DNA from: an uncultured Muribaculaceae bacterium
GTDB lineage: Bacteria; Bacteroidota; Bacteroidia; Bacteroidales; Muribaculaceae
Assembly (NCBI GenBank): GCA_910579035.1
Contig: CAJTSR010000002.1
Coordinates: 1-64,000, forward strand
DNA: 64,000 bases
Reading direction: 5' to 3'
In this document: one piece after another, positions 1-7,440 of the stretch
Numbering within the stretch: position 1 is the stretch's first letter
How the letters are laid out: every line of letters starts with the position of its first letter
Notes under the pieces: generated by a model
Databases searched by the model: none
What the model was told of the DNA's origin: nothing
What the model saw: only the letters and a program-made list of their open reading frames with translations
Program-made: the position numbers and the translations under genes

Positions 1-111
1 CTTTATCCCTTCGCCTCAGTCACATAGCACCGCTATGCTCCTTCGGCTCAGATATAAACCCATCTCAAACTTTTTGGCCTGTGCTTTAACAGATATTATG
101 AAACACCCTCT
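1..111 (+). repeat. Dispersed repeat, copy A
   Basis: This segment is nearly the reverse complement of 2189-2300, and its two ends match 2432-2526 in direct orientation. A small hairpin (CATAGC, 3-nt loop, GCTATG) lies near its left part, and it ends in CACCCTCT at 111. Copy B has the same arms with a 4-nt loop, so the arms are kept while the loop varies. It lies downstream of the leftward gene at 243-725. The copy starts at the window edge and may be longer. An open frame across it is not credible as a gene. Confidence 0.8.
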
Positions 112-242
112 AATTGTCCCGCCAATCCAAAATTTCGGCTTTGGCCATTTTAAACAATTTCTTATTGTCCACCAAAAAACGCCGGAGCTTCCCGAAAAGT
201 GTCGGAAAACCCCGGAGTCTGTAGTTTATTTTAAGAGAGTGT
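112..242. other. Intergenic stretch, nothing recognised
   Basis: About 130 bp between repeat copy A and the end of the leftward gene at 243. It is AT-rich with no clear terminator hairpin, promoter or small gene. Confidence 0.4.
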
Positions 243-725
243 TTATTCCTCTACGGCAGGAGCTATCGCTTCAGGCTCTTTCGCTTTTTTATCACGCCCG
301 AAAATACCGTACAGTATCAGTGCCACAACGGCAAGCGCCACGAGCTTTCCGCCCCACGCGTCCCAAAAAGGCATTTTGTAGAGATCTGTAAGCTCCGACA
401 CACCGGCTGCTGAAAGCACTTCTGCGCGAACTTCGTCTTCTTCAAGAAGCGTGTCGATATCATAATAGCTGTCGGGGTCGTTAGTGTCATACCCTACGAG
501 TTTGCCCTCGTCGGTAGTCCACAGCGGAACGAATGCTATTTCGAACACAGTGTATTTGTAGCCCAGATCGAGCTGAACACCGCCGTCCGTCGTAAAACCT
601 TCGGGAAGAGTTCCTACTTTTTCAATTTTTTCGTGTTCGCCGTAAGTAATGGGCACACGTGCGCGGGCAGATGCAGACTGCACAACCATTGTGACAAGCG
701 CAAGAATTAGCAATAACTTTTTCAT
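243..725 (-). CDS. Exported protein with C-terminal membrane anchor, unknown function
   Basis: A 160-residue protein of unknown function. Residues 1-20 form a signal peptide (Lys-Lys, a hydrophobic core, then ASA), and a second hydrophobic segment near residues 128-146 is followed by a Lys/Glu-rich tail. The likely topology is a periplasmic domain tethered by one C-terminal helix. The domain is acidic and contains a Gly/Leu-Asp-Leu-Gly-Tyr strand. It starts 30 bp after the DUF4261-like gene and probably shares its promoter. Both sit between inverted repeat copies A and B. I do not recognise the family. Confidence 0.75.
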   Translation of the reverse strand: MKKLLLILALVTMVVQSASARARVPITYGEHEKIEKVGTLPEGFTTDGGVQLDLGYKYTVFEIAFVPLWTTDEGKLVGYDTNDPDSYYDIDTLLEEDEVRAEVLSAAGVSELTDLYKMPFWDAWGGKLVALAVVALILYGIFGRDKKAKEPEAIAPAVEE

Positions 726-755
726 AGCTGTATTGATTTATAAATGCTGCTGATT

Positions 756-1517
756 TCAGGACGGATACTCTATCTTGATAGTATCGCCGGGCAAAGCAAT
801 GCCCGGACTTACAGTTATCTGAAGTTTTTGTTCTTCTGAAAAGCCTATGGTTTCTCCATCGTTAAGCACAACATCGCACTCAAGCACATAGGCAACTATA
901 TCGAAAAGGAAGTCACGCACTTCGTTCAAGTCAGCGTCGGCATAAACCTCTATCTCCTCTTTGCCGAACTTCCGCAGGCCGTAGGTATATATGCCCGTAT
1001 GCCCGTCGGCATGATAAGGGCCGAACCATACCCAGTCCAATACAGGAAGGCCGTCCTCGTGCAGCATCGCTGCTACCGTCTTATAAAATTCGGGCTGAAA
1101 CACTACCCCGTCGGTATAAACGGCTATTGCGTTGTCCTGCTTAAGGCATGTGGCCACAATCTTTGTAAATAATTTGGCCTTGGCCATAATGTCGTCGTCG
1201 CCTCCTGTTATCGCCACAAGTATATGTGCCTTGTGGGCTTTGGCCGCGTCTACAGCTCCGGGCCACATATAGTTGGCCGCCGCATAATGCTCGGCCTCGT
1301 CATCGGGCACGCGTCCGGGCATAAGCGCCACAGCTGCAAAACCGTCGCCGTAATGCGCCACAATGGCCTCCTTGTCATTATCGTCCGATGAAAAATCAAT
1401 ATTCCAATCCGACAACAAATCTTTCAGAAACTTATCCGGGTCCCATTGCACTTCCGATAGCAGAATCGACGCCGCGAAATATCCTTTCACATCATTATCT
1501 TTAGGCTCATTGCTCAT
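756..1517 (-). CDS. DUF4261-like protein
   Basis: A 253-residue cytoplasmic protein resembling the DUF4261 family, judged from the middle stretch where a Trp-Pro-Gly pair is followed by an AHKAHILVAITGG-type strand and an Ala/Tyr-rich segment. The function of that family is not established. I start it at the ATG at 1517 (MSNEPKDN), not at the longer frame from 1589, because a good promoter (1547-1576) lies inside that longer frame and would place the transcript start about 25 bases before this ATG. The acidic C-terminal half has no catalytic motif I can name. It is the first gene of a leftward pair with 243-725. Confidence 0.7.
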   Translation of the reverse strand: MSNEPKDNDVKGYFAASILLSEVQWDPDKFLKDLLSDWNIDFSSDDNDKEAIVAHYGDGFAAVALMPGRVPDDEAEHYAAANYMWPGAVDAAKAHKAHILVAITGGDDDIMAKAKLFTKIVATCLKQDNAIAVYTDGVVFQPEFYKTVAAMLHEDGLPVLDWVWFGPYHADGHTGIYTYGLRKFGKEEIEVYADADLNEVRDFLFDIVAYVLECDVVLNDGETIGFSEEQKLQITVSPGIALPGDTIKIEYPS

Positions 1518-1546
1518 AGCGATTCCAAATACAAGGTTAGACTTCG

Positions 1547-1576
1547 CAAATATAACGATTTCGAGCATAACAGCAA
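1547..1576 (-). promoter_or_regulatory. Bacteroidetes-type promoter for DUF4261-like gene
   Basis: On the minus strand TTG (1574-1576), 19 bp, then TATATTTG (1547-1554). This matches the Bacteroidetes -33/-7 consensus exactly and implies a leader of about 25 nt before the ATG at 1517. Confidence 0.75.
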
Positions 1577-1599
1577 TAGCTTTTTTCATAAAATCGCAC

Positions 1600-1607
1600 T
1601 ATTTTTG
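1600..1607 (+). promoter_or_regulatory. Probable -7 box for gene 1647
   Basis: TATTTTTG fits TAnnTTTG and lies 40 bp before the ATG at 1647. No TTG occurs at the expected -33 distance, so this is a weak or half site. Confidence 0.45.
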
Positions 1608-1646
1608 CAGCAAGAACCATCTGCAAGATTATGAGAGCGTAATAAT

Positions 1647-2159
1647 ATGGCTAAAAAATACCGTTTCACCTTTCTGGACTATCTGTGGTGGATAGGCGAA
1701 AAAGCAGGCATGACGTCATATGCCCGGCGCATGGACGGCTCCACCATGCTTTCACTTTATTATTTGACATACATCTATTACCCGACATTAATCATAGCTG
1801 CCGAAGTCGGGCATAGAGCCGTGTCTTTAGCCATCTATGCCTTTATCAGCATAGCACTTTTCGCCATTGCCTTCGTCATCGCGCCCAAAGCATATTCTGG
1901 CCGGAGAGGCAAAGCAGTGGAGCGCCACTACCGAAACCGGGAATACAACGCCTTTATATACACTATGGTTATGGCAGGCATAATTATACCTCTCATCGCA
2001 TTTACCTTGTGGGCAATTCGTCCCCGCCCGGTACAGCCTGAGCTACCAAGCTCCGACCGCCACGAGAACATACAGCAGATCCTAAACCGGCATAATAATT
2101 GTGTTTTATATTTTTTTAAGACTAACGAGCGTAATAATCTGCACGCCACTGTATTCTAA
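1647..2159 (+). CDS. Small integral membrane protein, unknown function
   Basis: A 170-residue protein with three predicted membrane segments at about residues 34-54, 58-80 and 103-124. A basic cytoplasmic loop (PKAYSGRRGKA) lies between the second and third. The N-terminus is aromatic (FTFLDYLWWIGEKAG). The last 25 or so residues look unlike the rest (Asn-rich, ending close to a promoter-like TATCTTTG) and may be a recent read-through extension, although no earlier stop is present. It is divergent from the DUF4261-like gene and lies inside the A/B inverted repeat pair. The family is not recognised. Confidence 0.65.
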   Translation: MAKKYRFTFLDYLWWIGEKAGMTSYARRMDGSTMLSLYYLTYIYYPTLIIAAEVGHRAVSLAIYAFISIALFAIAFVIAPKAYSGRRGKAVERHYRNREYNAFIYTMVMAGIIIPLIAFTLWAIRPRPVQPELPSSDRHENIQQILNRHNNCVLYFFKTNERNNLHATVF

Positions 2160-2163
2160 TTAG

Positions 2164-2171
2164 TATCTTTG
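2164..2171 (+). promoter_or_regulatory. Possible -7 box ahead of repeat B
   Basis: TATCTTTG fits TAnnTTTG but has no TTG at the -33 distance. If it is used, the transcript would carry repeats B and C in its leader before the lipoprotein start at 2534. Confidence 0.35.
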
Positions 2172-2188
2172 CAACAAATCTAAACCTA

Positions 2189-2300
2189 AGAGGGTGCTTA
2201 ATAATATCTGTTCAAGCTCAGGCCAAAAAGTTTGAGATGGATTTATCACTGAGATGAAGGAGCATAGCGGTGGCTATGTGACTGAGGCGAAGGGATAAAG
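2189..2300 (-). repeat. Dispersed repeat, copy B (inverted relative to A)
   Basis: The segment begins AGAGGGTG on the plus strand and ends GGGATAAAG. Its reverse complement aligns with bases 1-111 over the full length with few substitutions. The hairpin CATAGC/GCTATG is kept with loop CACC when read on the minus strand. Together with copy A it brackets 2.1 kb carrying three genes. Confidence 0.85.
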
Positions 2301-2431
2301 ACACTCAAATTTTTTGGAGGCGAAGCCTTTGATGCCGCCCCGGCAGATATTATCCGATGATTTCGTTGAGGGCAAATTTAACAATAGTGCCGTTTTGGCG
2401 TCTTTTTGTTAACCTGCCCCATTACTCATCG

Positions 2432-2526
2432 GTCACATAGCAACCGCTATGCTCCCTCTTCTTAATGAACAGCTTAAACAAAAATACACCAACCTGTGCT
2501 TTAACAGATATTATTAAACACCCTCT
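2432..2526 (+). repeat. Dispersed repeat, copy C (direct to A, diverged centre)
   Basis: The two ends match copy A: GTCACATAGC, AACC, GCTATGCTCC on the left, and TGTGCTTTAACAGATATTAT then CACCCTCT on the right. The central ~45 bp have diverged. It ends 8 bp before the ATG at 2534 and is inverted relative to copy B, 131 bp away. Confidence 0.75.
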
Positions 2527-2533
2527 AAAAACA

Positions 2534-4381
2534 ATGAAAAAATTCTTCCTCCCTTTGCTTGCAATCTTGTGCCTGCTTGTCTGCGCCTGCACCTCCAAAG
2601 GCCCCAGAACAGTGGACATGCCTCAAGTAGCAGCAGCCGATAACCGAAATCTCGACGTATATCAGGTATCTCTCTCCGACTCGGCCACAACACTGAAATT
2701 CCACGTAAAATATCAGCCGGGCATGTGGATTAAGATAGCGCCCGAAAGCCACATAGTTGCCGGAGGCAAAACATACGCCTTAACCGGCGCCGACAGCATC
2801 GTTCCCGGCGAAGAGCTGATAATGCCCCAAAGCGGCGAAGCCGAATTCCGCCTCACTTTCGAGCCTGTGCCTTTCGACACTGAAAGCATCGACTTCACCG
2901 AGGGTACTCCCGACGGCTGGAACATATGGGGCATCAACGTGGGCGAAAACGCGACCGCTCAAGCGCCTCGCCTCAACAAGGCACTTCCCGCCGAAATCAC
3001 AGGCCTCGACACCACCGACATTTTCGCAGAACCCGTTATGGAATCGGCACCCACAGAGCTTCGCTTCCACGTACTTGACTACCGCCCGGGATATGGCAAA
3101 CTCAAAGTTTTAGCCAGCAGCATCGCAGGATACGAGGAATACACCGTGGAACTCGACGAAAAAGGCAACGGCACAATAAGCCCCGACCTCTCAGGCACAA
3201 GCAACATAAGCACAAAGCTCGAAGCGCTGACGGTATACTTCCCCGGTGTGTTTGTGGCTCCCGGCACTCCCACCGATATCTACATCGACCCCGCATACGC
3301 AGGTGATGCCATACTCAAAAACCGTCCCGGCGGAGAAAGCATCTCGATGATAAACCGCACATTCGACAACGGCCGTTATGCAGCTCTCAACAGAGCAACA
3401 GGAAACGTAAATCTGGAAATCGTCACATACGGGAACCCCGACTTCAGCTGGCGTATGACTCCCGACGAATTTACCACTGCATTGCTCGGCTTACGCTCGA
3501 ATCTGCTCGACAGCCTCGCTTCTCTAAATATTCCGCAGCCGGCAAAAGAATACATAGCTGCCAGCATCGATGCCGACGTGCTCACTACTATTGTTGATGC
3601 AAGACCCACATACTACAACAGCTACTACCTTGACAAGCAAGGCAACGGCGCCGGCATAGCCGACTCGATCAAAGCACTCCCCGGCCCGGAGCAATATGCC
3701 CGCGTAGCAAAGACAATCAATGTTGCCAACCCGAAACTGCTCGCGTTCTCGTCATACGGCAACGCCTGTCAGGCAAACTGGAAAGAATGCGGAGTAGAAA
3801 GCTCCCAGCCTGCCGAAGTAGGCAGATTTGTCAAGGCATATGCCAAAGCCAAAAGCGGCAAGCTCTCCGAAGCCGACCTTGCCGGACTCGCAGGCGCCTC
3901 GACACCTTTCTACACCAACGCTCTGAAACAGCGTCAGGAAACCGCACTCAAAGCACTTGAGGAAATAAAGGCACAGCTTACCCCCGTACCCGAAACCGAC
4001 GGCGACCTCTTCGACGCCATCGTGGCTCCCTACAAAGGCAAGGTGGTACTTGTCGACCTCTGGAACACCTGGTGCGGCCCGTGCCGTGCCGCTTTAGCTG
4101 CCAACGAACATCTGAAAACCGACGAACTCGCCAACGAAGACATCGTGTGGCTATACATTGCCGACGAAAGCTCCGTACTCAGCGACTATGCCGCAATGAT
4201 TCCCGGAATCAAAGGCAAGCACATGCTCGTAAACAAGGAGCAAATAGCCAAAATCCGCAACCGCTTCAACGTCGACGGCATACCTTACTACATTCTCGTT
4301 GACCGCGAAGGCAAGGCCACAGGCCACCCCGACTTCCGCAACCACGACAAACTCGTGGAAGGCGTCAAAGCAGCCCTCTAA
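2534..4381 (+). CDS. Lipoprotein with C-terminal TlpA-like thioredoxin domain
   Basis: A 615-residue lipoprotein. The first 20 or so residues are a Lys-Lys signal and hydrophobic core ending in a lipobox (LVCAC, then TSKG), so it should be anchored in a membrane facing the periplasm. The large middle region is beta-rich and unassigned. The C-terminal ~130 residues form a thioredoxin fold with WCGPC at about residues 513-517, the expected LVDLWNTWCGPC context and a cis-Pro region (GIPYYILVDREGKA). This predicts thiol-disulfide reduction of exported proteins. I start it at the ATG at 2534 (MKKFFLPLL) because the longer frame from 2465 would translate repeat C. A terminator follows. Confidence 0.85.
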   Translation: MKKFFLPLLAILCLLVCACTSKGPRTVDMPQVAAADNRNLDVYQVSLSDSATTLKFHVKYQPGMWIKIAPESHIVAGGKTYALTGADSIVPGEELIMPQSGEAEFRLTFEPVPFDTESIDFTEGTPDGWNIWGINVGENATAQAPRLNKALPAEITGLDTTDIFAEPVMESAPTELRFHVLDYRPGYGKLKVLASSIAGYEEYTVELDEKGNGTISPDLSGTSNISTKLEALTVYFPGVFVAPGTPTDIYIDPAYAGDAILKNRPGGESISMINRTFDNGRYAALNRATGNVNLEIVTYGNPDFSWRMTPDEFTTALLGLRSNLLDSLASLNIPQPAKEYIAASIDADVLTTIVDARPTYYNSYYLDKQGNGAGIADSIKALPGPEQYARVAKTINVANPKLLAFSSYGNACQANWKECGVESSQPAEVGRFVKAYAKAKSGKLSEADLAGLAGASTPFYTNALKQRQETALKALEEIKAQLTPVPETDGDLFDAIVAPYKGKVVLVDLWNTWCGPCRAALAANEHLKTDELANEDIVWLYIADESSVLSDYAAMIPGIKGKHMLVNKEQIAKIRNRFNVDGIPYYILVDREGKATGHPDFRNHDKLVEGVKAAL

Positions 4382-4403
4382 ATTCTACATCGCATCATAA
4401 AGA

Positions 4404-4437
4404 GCGGGCGGCGCGCATCAGCACGCCGCCCGCCCTT
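4404..4437 (+). terminator. Rho-independent terminator after thioredoxin lipoprotein
   Basis: A 10-bp GC stem (GCGGGCGGCG 4404-4413 with CGCCGCCCGC 4424-4433) is followed by CCTTTAT. It lies 22 bp after the stop at 4381. Confidence 0.7.
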
Positions 4438-4440
4438 TAT

Positions 4441-4524
4441 AATTCCTAACCCCTAATTCCCAACTCCTAATTCCTCACTCCTCATTCCTCACTCCTCACT
4501 CCTCACTCCCAACTCCTAATTATA
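4441..4524. repeat. Heptanucleotide tandem array overlapping nrdG 3' end
   Basis: Eleven full 7-bp units plus a partial one, with variants AATTCCT, AACCCCT, AATTCCC, AACTCCT, CACTCCT, CATTCCT and CACTCCC; the consensus is (A/C)A(C/T)TCCT. The nrdG stop codon (4503-4505) lies inside the array, and the last residues of NrdG are encoded by units 10-12. Confidence 0.9.
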
Positions 4525-4997
4525 CCGCTTCGCAGCGTGGCCTTAACATCGACAAGGCGTTGGTTGGAAGAGCCTCGGAACCGAAGGTCGGTTGAGCGCA
4601 ACGATGCCACATAAGGGCCGTCGACAAGCACATCGACAAGCCCGAGCAGCTCCCGCTGAGCCTCTGTGCCATGCTGCTCAATCTCTTCGTAGGTAAAACC
4701 CGTGTAGCACCATATGCCATAGCCCTCGGCTACGAGCGCGCGCGCCAACGGAAGTATTGCGTCCGCGCTGTACATAGGGTCGCCGCCACTGAAAGTAACC
4801 GGGAAATCGTTGTAACGCACAACTGCCATCACCTCCTCCACCGTCATATCACTGCCGGCGGAGAAATCCCATGTCTGCTCGTTGTGGCAACCGGGACAAC
4901 GATGGCGGCACCCCGCAAAATAAACAGAAGTGCGCAAGCCCGGGCCGTCGACCGACGTTCCCTCGACTATGCGCACCACCCTTAGCGGTTTATTCAT
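4503..4997 (-). CDS. nrdG: Anaerobic ribonucleotide reductase activating protein
   Basis: A radical SAM protein of 164 residues that generates the glycyl radical on NrdD. The [4Fe-4S]-binding motif CxxxCxxC is seen as GCRHRCPGCHN near residues 29-39, and the FSGGDPM motif for SAM binding follows near residues 69-75. The length matches the family. Its ATG overlaps the nrdD stop by 8 nt (ATGAATAA), so the two are translationally coupled. The final six residues are encoded within a heptanucleotide repeat array, so the C-terminus is probably variable between strains. Confidence 0.95.
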   Translation of the reverse strand: MNKPLRVVRIVEGTSVDGPGLRTSVYFAGCRHRCPGCHNEQTWDFSAGSDMTVEEVMAVVRYNDFPVTFSGGDPMYSADAILPLARALVAEGYGIWCYTGFTYEEIEQHGTEAQRELLGLVDVLVDGPYVASLRSTDLRFRGSSNQRLVDVKATLRSGIIRSWE

Positions 4998-7197
4998 GCA
5001 CTATGCGGTCGTTAAGTTCGGCAAGCTTGGCTTTGTTCCAGCGGTCGGTAGTGCCTACAAGGTAGCCGGTGATACGCTGCAGGCGGTCGATAGCCTCGCT
5101 GCCACATTTCGGACACACGTCAAGCTCCGCCGAAGCGTCCTCATACCCGCAGTGCATGCAGCGGTTGCGAGTATGGTTAACCGAGCAATAGCCGATATTG
5201 TTCTTATCCATCAGGTCGACTATCGAAGCGATTGCATCAGGATTATGGGTCGCATCACCGTCGATTTCGACATAGAATATATGTCCGCCTCCCGTGAGGG
5301 CGTGGTAAGGAGCTTCCACCTCAGCCTTGTGGCGCGGAGAACAATGGTAGTACACCGGCACATGGTTGGAATTAGTATAGTAAATCTTATCGGTAACTCC
5401 GGGAATTTCGCCGAACGTCTTGCGATCCTTGGCCGTGAACTTGCCTGAAAGACCTTCGGCAGGAGTTGCCAGCACCGAGAAATTATGCTTGTACCGTTCG
5501 CAGAAATCATTGATGCGGCTGCGCATATGGCTCACAATTCTGAGTCCGAGCGCCTGAGCCTCGTCGCTTTCGCCGTGGTGCTTGCCTATCAGCGCAATCA
5601 GACATTCGGCCAGACCGATAAACCCTATGCCGAGCGTGCCTTGGTTTATCACAGATTCAATAGTATCTTCAGGAGCAAGCACCGAGCCTCCCGTCCACAA
5701 TTTCGACATCAGCAGAGGGAACTGCTTGGCAAGAGCCGTCTTCTGGAAGTCATAGCGGTCGTTCAGTTGACGGGCCGTCACCTCAAGCACATTGTCGAGC
5801 TTGCGGAAGAATGCCTCAAGGCGCTCCTCCCTGTCACGTATCGGCATACACTCGATGGCCACGCGCACAAGGTTGACCGTTGTAAACGACAGATTGCCTC
5901 GGCCTATCGATGTTTTTTCGCCAAACCGATTTTCAAACACTCGCGTGCGGCAGCCCATCGTGGCCACCTCGTACTGATAACGCTTCGGATCGTCGGCTCG
6001 CCATTTCTCGTGCTGGTTGAACGTTGCGTCGAGATTTACAAAGTTCGGAAAGAAGCGACGCGCCGTCACCTTGCAGGCAAGTCTGTAGAGGTCGTAGTTC
6101 GGATCCTCGGGCAGATAGCTCACTCCGCGCTTCTTTTTCCATATCTGTATCGGGAATATGGCCGTGGCACCGTTGCCCACACCCTCGTATGTGCTGTTGA
6201 GCAACTCCCGGATAATACAGCGACCCTCGGCCGAAGTGTCTGTACCATAGTTTATGGAGCTGAACACCACCTGGTTGCCGCCACGGCTATGAATAGTGTT
6301 CATATTGTGGATAAATGCCTCCATAGCCTGATGCACACGGCTCACGGTGCGGTTCACGGCATGCTGCAACAGGCGCTCGTCGCCCTGAAGCTCATCAAGA
6401 GGACGGCTCACATAGTCGCCGAAATCGGCAGTCTTCATTTCCGACAGGTCGCGACCCGTAAGGCGCTCCAGATTTTCGACCTCCTCCACAAACGACGAGC
6501 GCACAAATGGCGCCAGATAGAAATCGAATGCAGGGATGGCCTGCCCGCCGTGCATTTCGTTCTGAGCCGTTTCCATCGATATGCAGGCTATTATGCTTGC
6601 CGTTTCGATACGCTTGGCCGGGCGCGACTCCCCATGGCCGGCCATAAAGCCGTAGTTCAGAATGTTGTCGAGCGGGTGCTGCACGCAGGTAAGGCTCTTG
6701 GTCGGGTAATAGTCCTTGTCGTGGATATGGATATAATTGCTGCGCACGGCATCGCGTGCTTCCGCCGACAGCAGATAGTCGTCAACGAAAGGCTTGGTGG
6801 TTTCGCTGGCAAACTTCATCATCATTCCCGCAGGAGAATCCGTATTCATATTGGCGTTCTCGCGGGTGATATCGTTGTTCTTGGCCTCGATTATCTCGTG
6901 GAACATATCGCGGGTCTTGGCCTTGCGGGCTATGCTACGCTGGTCGCGATATGCTATGTAGCGCTTTGCGACTTCCTTTCGGGGGCTGTTCATAAGTTCA
7001 AGCTCCACCATATCCTGAATATCCTCCACCGTCATACGCTCGGAGCCCCGGGCGCCAACGCGGTCGGTTATCTTCTGGATAAGAGCCTCGTCCTCGCCAA
7101 GCTCCGTTGTAAGCATGGCCTTGCGTATGGCTGCCTTGATTTTTTCTTCGTTATAGCCCACGACGCGACCGTCGCGTTTCACTACTACCTGTATCAT
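4990..7197 (-). CDS. nrdD: Anaerobic ribonucleoside-triphosphate reductase
   Basis: A class III ribonucleotide reductase of 735 residues that makes deoxynucleotides without oxygen. An N-terminal ATP-cone (from IQVVVKRDGR) occupies about the first 95 residues, followed by the catalytic barrel. A zinc site is seen as CMHC and CPKC near the C-terminus, and the glycyl-radical motif is RITGYLVGT with the radical Gly at about residue 711. The longer frame from 7251 adds 18 non-homologous residues, so I place the start at the ATG at 7197. It heads an operon with nrdG. A promoter lies at 7265-7295 and two AT-rich palindromes lie further upstream. Confidence 0.96.
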   Translation of the reverse strand: MIQVVVKRDGRVVGYNEEKIKAAIRKAMLTTELGEDEALIQKITDRVGARGSERMTVEDIQDMVELELMNSPRKEVAKRYIAYRDQRSIARKAKTRDMFHEIIEAKNNDITRENANMNTDSPAGMMMKFASETTKPFVDDYLLSAEARDAVRSNYIHIHDKDYYPTKSLTCVQHPLDNILNYGFMAGHGESRPAKRIETASIIACISMETAQNEMHGGQAIPAFDFYLAPFVRSSFVEEVENLERLTGRDLSEMKTADFGDYVSRPLDELQGDERLLQHAVNRTVSRVHQAMEAFIHNMNTIHSRGGNQVVFSSINYGTDTSAEGRCIIRELLNSTYEGVGNGATAIFPIQIWKKKRGVSYLPEDPNYDLYRLACKVTARRFFPNFVNLDATFNQHEKWRADDPKRYQYEVATMGCRTRVFENRFGEKTSIGRGNLSFTTVNLVRVAIECMPIRDREERLEAFFRKLDNVLEVTARQLNDRYDFQKTALAKQFPLLMSKLWTGGSVLAPEDTIESVINQGTLGIGFIGLAECLIALIGKHHGESDEAQALGLRIVSHMRSRINDFCERYKHNFSVLATPAEGLSGKFTAKDRKTFGEIPGVTDKIYYTNSNHVPVYYHCSPRHKAEVEAPYHALTGGGHIFYVEIDGDATHNPDAIASIVDLMDKNNIGYCSVNHTRNRCMHCGYEDASAELDVCPKCGSEAIDRLQRITGYLVGTTDRWNKAKLAELNDRIVHE

Positions 7198-7264
7198 GTG
7201 TTTTATAATTTTCCAAAGTATCCAAAACAAAGAGCCCGCGAAGAGCTCCATCAGAATAACACTG

Positions 7265-7295
7265 CAAAGCTATGAATATTCCCGATAAAGTGCAA
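7265..7295 (-). promoter_or_regulatory. Promoter of nrdDG
   Basis: Minus strand TTG (7293-7295), 20 bp, then TAGCTTTG (7265-7272). It is bracketed by an inverted pair ACTGCAAA (7261-7268) and TTTGCAGT (7298-7305), which could be an operator overlapping the promoter. Confidence 0.65.
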
Positions 7296-7320
7296 CTTTT
7301 GCAGTGTTTATTTATCCACA

Positions 7321-7340
7321 AATTTTCATTTTGGAAAATT
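7321..7340. promoter_or_regulatory. AT-rich palindrome 1 upstream of nrdD
   Basis: A perfect inverted repeat AATTTTC, 6-nt spacer, GAAAATT. It lies about 25 bp upstream of the nrdD -33 element and looks like a dimeric repressor or activator site. No regulator can be named. Confidence 0.5.
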
Positions 7341-7385
7341 TATAACAACACCTGCAATAGCCAACACACTAATATCTAACAAATT

Positions 7386-7408
7386 AAAGTTTTAAAATGG
7401 AAAACTTT
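7386..7408. promoter_or_regulatory. AT-rich palindrome 2 upstream of nrdD
   Basis: A perfect inverted repeat AAAGTTTT, 7-nt spacer, AAAACTTT. It shares TGGAAAA with palindrome 1 (7332-7338 and 7398-7404), suggesting two binding sites for the same factor. Confidence 0.45.
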
Positions 7409-7440
7409 TAAAACGATACAGCGAGGCAAGACCAACTTAA

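Noticed and set aside
35..391. Possible plus-strand gene at the window start
   Set aside because: It translates repeat copy A and then runs antisense into the 243-725 gene.
1..2526. Insertion sequence between repeats A and B
   Set aside because: None of the three enclosed genes resembles a transposase or integrase; at most a non-autonomous element.
5485..7275. 596-codon plus-strand frame antisense to nrdD
   Set aside because: nrdD is unambiguous on the other strand; the antisense product is His/Arg/Ala-rich without domains.
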